From: Temnothorax longispinosus | Taxonomy: Eukaryota > Arthropoda > Insecta > Hymenoptera > Formicidae | Reading direction: 5' to 3' | Assembly: GCF_030848805.1 (NCBI RefSeq) | Contig: NC_092369.1 | Location: 248,001-312,000, forward strand | Length of the DNA: 64,000 nucleotides | In this document: piece by piece, positions 57,620 through 64,000 of the stretch | Position numbering within the stretch: position 1 is the first letter of the stretch | How the letters are laid out: each line of letters starts with the position of its first letter | Notes under the pieces: model-generated | The model's database searches: none | Seen by the model: only the letters and a program-made list of their open reading frames with translations | What the model was told of the DNA's origin: nothing | Made by a program: the position numbers and the translations under genes

Positions 57620-60600
57620 CGAATGTGATTGGTCAATTTCTTACAACTCACGACTACGACTTCTATGTAGAATAACCTTAACATCTCCTGAAAATGTTGC
57701 ACCGCGAAATACCAAAAACTTACAGCCAAATCAAAATTGTAACTCTACGACGTATCGTTATATGCGAGGACTGATTTCCTCGGTGCAATGATAAATAGCA
57801 GGACCGCCCAGTTGAACTATTTCTTAATTAATTTCATCTATACGTTCGGTTACTATTTGAGAACTTGCAATATTTTACACGGTGCATTATTTAAGGATTA
57901 ACACACGAAAATGTTGGCCCATGAAATACCGACAGATTACAGCCAAATCAAAACTTTTACTCTAGGACGTATTGTTACATGCGAGGACCGATTTCCTCGG
58001 TGCAATGGCAAATAGCAGGACCGCCCAATTTAACTATTTTTAATTAATTTTATCTATACGTTCAGTTATTACTTGAGAAGTTGCAATATTCTACTCGGTG
58101 CATTATTTAAGGATTAACACACGAAAATGTTGGCCTACGAAATACCGACAGATTACAGTCAAATCAAATCTTTTACTCTAGGACGTATCGTTACTACGTC
58201 GTAGAGTATACATTTTGATTTGGCTATAAGTTTTGGTATTTTGCAGTGCAACATTTTCGCGAGTTAATCCTTAAATAATGCACCGAGTAGAATATTGCAA
58301 GTAACCGTACGTACAGATGAAATTAATTAGAAAATATTTAAACTGTGCGGTCCTGCTATTTACCATTGCACCGAGGAATTCGGTCCTCGCATGTAACGAT
58401 ACGTCGTAGAGTATACATTTTGATTTGGCTGTAAGTTTTTCGTATTTCGCAGTGCAACATTTTCGCGAGTTAATCCTTAAATAATGCACAGAATAAAATA
58501 TTGCAAGTAATCGTACGTACAGATGAAATTAATTAAAAAATATTTAAACTGGGCGGTCCTGTTATTTACCATTGCACCGAAGAAATGGTCCTCGTATGTA
58601 ACGATACGTCGTAGAGCATAAATTTTGATTTGGCTCTGTGAGTTTTTTGATATTTCGCGATGCACCGCAAAATACCAAAAACTTACAGCCAAATAAAAAT
58701 TGTACTCTACGACGTATCGTTTATATGCCAGGACCGATTTCCTCGGTGCAATGATAAATAGCAGGACAGCCCAGTTGAACTATTTCTTAATTAATTTCAT
58801 CTATACGTTCGGTTACTATTTGAGAACTTGCAATATTCTACACGGTGCATTATTTAAGGATTAACACACGAAAATGTTGGCCCACGAAATACCGACAGAT
58901 TACAGCCAAATCAAAACTTTTACTCTAGGACGTATTGTTACATGCCAGGACCGATTTCCTCGGTGCAATGATAAATAGCAGGACAGCCCAGTTGAACTAT
59001 TTCTTAATTAATTTCATCTATACGTTCGGTTACTATTTGAGAACTTGCAATATTCTACACGGTGCATTATTTAAGGATTAACACACGAAAATGTTGGCCC
59101 ACGAAATACCGACAGATTACAGCCAAATCAAAACTTTTACTCTAGGACGTATTGTTACATGCGAGGACCGATTTCCTCGGTGCAATGGCAAATAGCAGGA
59201 CCGCCCAGTTTAACTATTTTTTAATTAATTCATTTATACGTTCAGTTATTACTTGAGAAGTTGCAATATTCTACTCGGTGCATTATTTAAGGATTAACAC
59301 ATGAAAATGTTGGCCCACGAAATACCGACAGATTACAGCCAAATCAAAACTTTTACTCTAGGACGTATTGTTACATGCCAGGACCGATTTCCTCGGTGCA
59401 ATGATAAATAGCAGGACAGCCCAGTTGAACTATTTCTTAATTAATTTCATCTATACGTGCGGTTACTATTTGAGAACTTGCAATATTCTACACGGTGCAT
59501 TATTTAAGGATTAACACACGAAAATGTTGGCCCACGAAATACCGACAGATTACAGCCAAATCAAAACTTTTACTCTAGGACGTATTGTTACATGCCAGGA
59601 CCGATTTCCTCGGTGCAATGATAAATAGCAGGACAGCCCAGTTGAACTATTTCTTAATTAATTTCATCTATACGTTCGGTTACTATTTGAGAACTTGCAA
59701 TATTCTACACGGTGCATTATTTAAGGATTAACACACGAAAATGTTGGCCCACGAAATACCGACAGATTACAGCCAAATCAAAACTTTTACTCTAGGACGT
59801 ATTGTTACATGCGAGGACCGATTTCCTCGGTGCAATGGCAAATAGCAGGACCGCCCAGTTTAACTATTTTTTAATTAATTTTATCTATACGTTCAGTTAT
59901 TACTTGAGAAGTTGCAATATTCTACTCGGTGCATTATTTAAGGATTAACACACGAAAATGTTGGCCTACGAAATACCGACAGATTACAGTCAAATCAAAT
60001 CTTTTACTCTAGGACGTATCGTTACATACGTCGTAGAGTATACATTTTGATTTGGCTATAAGTTTTTGGTATTTTGCAGTGCAACATTTTCGCGAGTTAA
60101 TCCTTAAATAATGCACCGAGTAGAATATTGCAAGTAACCGTACGTACAGATGAAATTAATTAGAAAATATTTAAACTGTGCGGTCCTGCTATTTACCATT
60201 GCACCGAGGAAATCGGTCCTCGCATGTAACGATACGTCGTAGAGTATACATTTTGATTTGGCTGTAAGTTTTTCGTATTTCGCAGTGCAACATTTTCGCG
60301 AGTTAATCCTTAAATAATGCACAGAATAAAATATTGCAAGAAATCGTACGTACAGATGAAATTAATTAGAAAATATTTAAACTGGGCAGTCCTGCTATTT
60401 ACCATTGCACCGAGGAAATCGGTCCTCGCATGTAACGATACGTCGTAGAGTATACATTTTGATTTGGCTGTAAGTTTTTCGTATTTCGCAGTGCAACATT
60501 TTCGCGAGTTAATCCTTAAATAATGCACAGAATAAAATATTGCAAGTAATCGTACGTACAGATGAAATTAATTAGAAAATATTTAAACTGGGCGGTCCTG

Positions 60601-60730
60601 CTATTTACAATTGCACCGAGGAAATGGTCCTCGTATGTAACGATACGTCGTAGAGTATAAATTTTGATTTGGCTCTGTGAGTTTTTTGATATTTCGCGAT
60701 GCACCGCGAAATACCAAAAACTTACAGCGT
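57620..60730. repeat. Satellite array with about 206-216-bp monomers in alternating orientation
   Basis: Monomers contain GGACCGATTTCCTCGGTGCA, GTGCATTATTTAAGGATTAA and AAATACCGACAGATTACAGC. Orientation runs forward at about 57680-58195, reverse at 58195-58670, forward at 58670-60025, reverse at 60025-60715. The reverse blocks include long segments nearly identical to each other (58200-58670 and 60030-60700), suggesting a higher-order unit. Minus-strand frames of about 72 codons recur in the reverse monomers. The array probably lies in an intron or just upstream of the M1 gene. Confidence 0.95.
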
Positions 60731-61103
60731 ATATATAGCAGCATATATATCGATAGCTTAGAGAAATAGTTAAAATTCTCGCGGTCCTATTAAATTACTA
60801 AGCATAAAAAGCATCCTTTTTTTTATATAATAGTTTATATAATGTGTACAAACGATGACTAACTACGAAATACGATGTAAATGGCTATTGCAAGAACATG
60901 TATACTGCATTTCACGTTATGTATATTGCTTATAATCAGATATTTATGTATTTTTTAGTGGTACCGACAATTAACAAAACATATAAGGAAGCTTAATTTT
61001 GATATATCTTTGTATTTTGATTATACATATGGAAAATACTTCCGGAATACAAGTTAGGATGTCGATGTATATCAACGTATACGTATGTATACATCGCTTA
61101 TGG

Positions 61104-61154
<51 letters not shown>

Positions 61155-61208
61155 ATGCGTACAATATACTTTATGTGTATTATTAATCGGTATTTTATGG
61201 TAATATAG
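60731..61208. other. M1 gene intron, with (TA)n
   Basis: TA microsatellite at about 61105-61149; otherwise AT-rich. Confidence 0.6.
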
Positions 61209-61214
61209 CGCCAG

Positions 61215-61290
61215 CTCTATTACGCATGTTATACCATGCAGTGGGCGACGAAGTATTTCGAAAAGGTATCATCAAGTATTTCGAAGCAAA
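61215..61290 (+). CDS. M1 aminopeptidase-like exon a
   Basis: Encodes LLRMLYHAVGDEVFRKGIIK and YFEA, ending AA before donor GTAAGTG. The acceptor may be CGCCAG (start 61215, preferred because it restores the Ser/Ala before LLRM) or TATAG (start 61209); both keep the frame. Confidence 0.85.
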
Positions 61291-63741
61291 GTAAGTGTGT
61301 ATAATATAGTCTATATATAATTACCACATATCGCAATATTAAATGTCATAAGTAATGTTTCTTACATTCACGTTGGAAAATATAGTTATTACATCAGAAA
61401 CATAAATCTGTGATGCGTTCAATATCACATTAATTGCTACTCGATTAGTGACCATAGTTTATTCTTTAATTACAATTTAATTATCTGGTTTTAAGTCATA
61501 TTCTAAGTTATTTCTATTTATGTATATATTAAATTGTACATTAAATTTACGAAAATTCTTTAACAGTAAATTTATATTCCTCGACGTATATACTATAACT
61601 TGATTATGTTATTTTGCAAATTTAGTCAGTTTGGATCAGTTACTCCCGACGATTTGTGGAGCGCCATGCAAAGTGCTCTAGAGGAGGCCCCTTATATCCC
61701 TTATATGCAACAACAAGATTTCAAAATAAAAGAAGTGATGGATACGTGGATGAACCAAGAACTTTATCCTGTGCTAAACGTGACGATAAATTACGCAACT
61801 GGCGAAGTGGCAATAACACAAAAATGTGTCCGCAATGTCCGCGCTACAGAAAGTATCAATAATAAATGGTGGATACCCATGACTTACGCCGACCAGAGCA
61901 ATTTGGATTTTTCCAATACTATGCCTAATAATTGGTTAGGACCAGATCAAACTAGTAGAGTGGAAATTAGTACAAAAAATTGGATTATCGTCAATGTACA
62001 ACAAACTGGTACGAATCAATAAATATTACGCTCTTTTATCTTATTTGTTTTATCATCACGAGAGCTTTTTACATTATTCGAATCTTTGTGTTTGTTTCAT
62101 CAATGTATTTTTTTATTAAAGAAAAGCTTAAAGAGAGATTTATATGATTAAATTCTCCAAATTCTTGCTAATTGATTAATGTAGAAAAGTTTTTAATAAT
62201 AATTTTATTCTTATATGTATATATTTCTTCACTTATATGTAATATTTTCAAGTTACACATTACATTAGTCTGTTAGTTACGATAAACAAAATGTCAATAT
62301 TTCGATCTTGATAAATTTAAACAAAAAGATTTAATAATAAATGTAATGGATAATTCGTCAGCATACTGTCGTGTCTATTACGATATCATAAATCTGGAAA
62401 GAATCATAAGTTACTTGAATTCTGAGGAATACATGAACATACACGTTCTCAATCGTGCTCAAATTATCGATGATACATTTGCCTTTTTGCTGGAAGAACA
62501 ACTAGATCTCTCCGTATTCATGGATCTTATAAGTTACCTAAGTCGTGAGAGAGATTATGTGGCATGGAGTCCAATGTTCCGAATTTTAGCACGGTTATCG
62601 AATTACTTTTTACTGCCAGAAAGTAAAAAATTCAAGGTAGATAATAAGAAATTTTATCAAAATAAAAATGATGTTTGTAGCATTATAGCTAGATCGGTCT
62701 ATATTTACACATTCTCCACCTTGTTGAATTATTATCGCTTCGTAAATATAGCCTCAAAGCTAAGCATTCTATATTAAATTTCTTATATTTGTATGAATAT
62801 AAAATTTAATAGAAAAATTTAAAGAAAACATAAAATATATAAAATAAATATTATAATTTACATGTTATCATTTACTGCATTCTCATAATTTTTGAACTCT
62901 TTATAAAATCCAATAAGTAGGATAATGAAAATTATATTATTTTATACCTATAAGCATTATATATTAAAAATTTATCATAATTAAAATAATTTATTATTAT
63001 TAAAACTTAGATTTTAAATACGTTTCATTCAGCAAATTTTCAATATAAAGAATAACTTAAAATAAATAGATAATAAACTATTAAATATACACTTACGATA
63101 TACACTTACGAACTAAAGAGCAAGACGATCATTTTGTGAGCGTAATAATATCCGTTCTAATTATGTACCGATTGCCCCCATCTATGCGGCAAATTTTACA
63201 TGTTTTATCGTTTACATTAATTTAAACGAATGAAGTTAAACCAAAGTTAACACGTTCTTTACCATGCGTCACATGAGTAAGTGAAAATGTGCAGCATACT
63301 GTGCATATCTATTAAAAATAAAGTTTGTCGGTTTATTAATCCCATATTAGTGGTAGCAAATATGTTAATCTATAATTAATACACATGGACATTAGAGAAA
63401 GTCGGATGCAAGCTCGCCGATGCTTCTTATGATAGTGAATGTTTTAGCAAAGCATTAACGAAATATGTACATCTATATATGAATCACGTCACTTAATTCG
63501 TAAATACCAACAAATTAATATAAAATTCAATATTACTTGATGATTTCTAGTCACGCATGGTAGGAATCTTCGATAAGCTTCTTCAGCATGTAGGATACGA
63601 AGAAGATTTCAATGATGACGATAACACAAAGATAGTACGGCTAGAAGCCTTGAAATGGGCATGTATCTTCGGTCACGCGGAATGCAAGAGAAGAGCCGCC
63701 GTAAAATTGAGCGAACATCTCGCGGATCCTGATACTCACAA
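61215..63741 (+). CDS. M1-family (aminopeptidase N-like) gene, C-terminal part, partial
   Basis: Four exons in phase: 61215-61290, 61626-62008, 62362-62636, 63551-63741; the gene continues beyond the window. M1 enzymes are zinc aminopeptidases removing N-terminal residues; many insect members are gut-anchored ectoenzymes. Visible parts: the end of the catalytic domain (LLRMLYHAVGDEVFRKG and DDLWSAMQSALEE), the beta domain (VMDTWMNQELYPVLNVTINY, WWIPMTYADQSN, WIIVNVQQT) and the start of the ERAP1-like helical domain (NIHVLNRAQIIDDTFAFLLE, LEALKWACIFGHAECKRRA). The family block usually read as TGYYRVNYD is TAYCRVYYD here. Not visible: signal peptide, GAMEN motif, HEXXH zinc site and the catalytic Tyr. 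They may lie in or beyond the N gap, or the gene may be a truncated duplicate. Confidence 0.92.
61626..62008 (+). CDS. M1 aminopeptidase-like exon b
   Basis: Acceptor CAAATTTAG; its first base completes Asn. Encodes QFGSVTPDDLWSAMQSALEE through WIIVNVQQT. Donor GTACGA. Confidence 0.94.
62362..62636 (+). CDS. M1 aminopeptidase-like exon c
   Basis: Acceptor TTCGTCAG with a weak pyrimidine tract; CA completes an Ala codon. Encodes YCRVYYDIINLERIISYLNS, then NIHVLNRAQIIDDTF and DYVAWSPMFRILARLSNYFL, ending ESKKFK before donor GTAGAT. Confidence 0.92.
62637..63550. other. M1 gene intron
   Basis: AT-rich; nothing else seen. Confidence 0.6.
63551..63741 (+). CDS. M1 aminopeptidase-like exon d
   Basis: Acceptor TGATTTCTAG. 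Encodes SRMVGIFDKLLQHVGYEED, IVRLEALKWACIFGHAECKR and LADPDTH, donor GTAACT. Joins exon c as FK-SRMVGIFDKLL, the normal spacing in this domain. Confidence 0.92.
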
Positions 63742-64000
63742 GTAACTCTTCTTATGATCCCGATTATCTCATAATTTGTATTTGTGTGCGTCATGTGTGT
63801 TGGATATGCGCACGCATGCATGCATGCATGCATATATATGGTTAATTCCTTATTATTTATTCAAGTCATCGAAATCAGACATTCTTTTTATTGTTTTTCC
63901 TTAATTTCCATTCTTGTTCTAATCCACAGAATAAATATGCGACACAAGTAAAAATATACGTATATTAAAAATAATAAAAATGACATTATCGATAAAATCA
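63742..64000. other. M1 gene intron, running off the window
   Basis: Contains a (GCAT)n tract at about 63813-63833 and AT-rich sequence. Confidence 0.6.

Noticed and set aside
57035..57628. Frames spanning the N gap
   Set aside because: Consist almost wholly of unknown residues.

Overview
The window reads as insect nuclear DNA: strongly AT-rich, with intron-split genes, large introns and many transposable elements. The two insect-specific protein matches (a CCHamide-type neuropeptide and a maltase-type alpha-glucosidase) plus the style of the LINE and the TTAA and palindromic MITEs suggest a hymenopteran, probably an ant. The order and species are inference. Longer open frames are misleading here, because real coding sequence is in short exons and most long frames lie in repeats.

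Three host genes are supported. (1) A complete GH13 alpha-glucosidase (maltase) on the minus strand, 22980 down to 7158, in eight coding exons whose splice phases all agree. It keeps the signal peptide and the catalytic Asp/Glu/Asp but has one missing base near 22061. (2) A CCHamide-2 neuropeptide precursor on the minus strand, 52443 down to 41160, in three coding exons. The signal peptide exon lies about 10.6 kb from the exon with the mature peptide, and the codon split across the intron restores the dibasic site just before the peptide. (3) The C-terminal part of an M1 (aminopeptidase N-like) gene on the plus strand, four exons from 61215 to 63741, continuing past the window. Its zinc-site and N-terminal exons are not visible; a 500-base N gap and a satellite array lie just upstream.

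The rest is mostly mobile DNA, often nested. 0-7 kb: palindromes, a 15-bp minisatellite, a shortened P-element relative with a THAP domain, and a 3.5-kb foldback-like inverted repeat. 7-23 kb (alpha-glucosidase introns): an LTR-like patch, a MITE, a 3.2-kb long-TIR element keeping a cysteine-rich tail exon, a 0.9-kb TIR element, and a 2.2-kb TTAA element with a second TTAA MITE inside it. 23-41 kb: TTAA MITEs, a 5'-truncated LINE inside another TIR element, a foldback built of short tandem repeats, several CCAAT-core palindromes, and a Helitron inside a TTAA MITE. 41-52 kb (CCHamide-2 intron): TIR elements and a tRNA-derived SINE with a T-run 3' end and a perfect 15-bp target duplication. 54-61 kb: repeats, the assembly gap and a satellite whose monomers switch orientation.

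The genes do not form a functional cluster. The alpha-glucosidase would act on dietary sugars, CCHamide-2 is a gut/brain peptide linked to feeding in other insects, and M1 enzymes are often gut peptidases, but adjacency is no evidence of co-regulation. No previously undescribed host system is apparent. The most unusual items are the nested elements, the T-tailed SINE and the compact P-element derivative.
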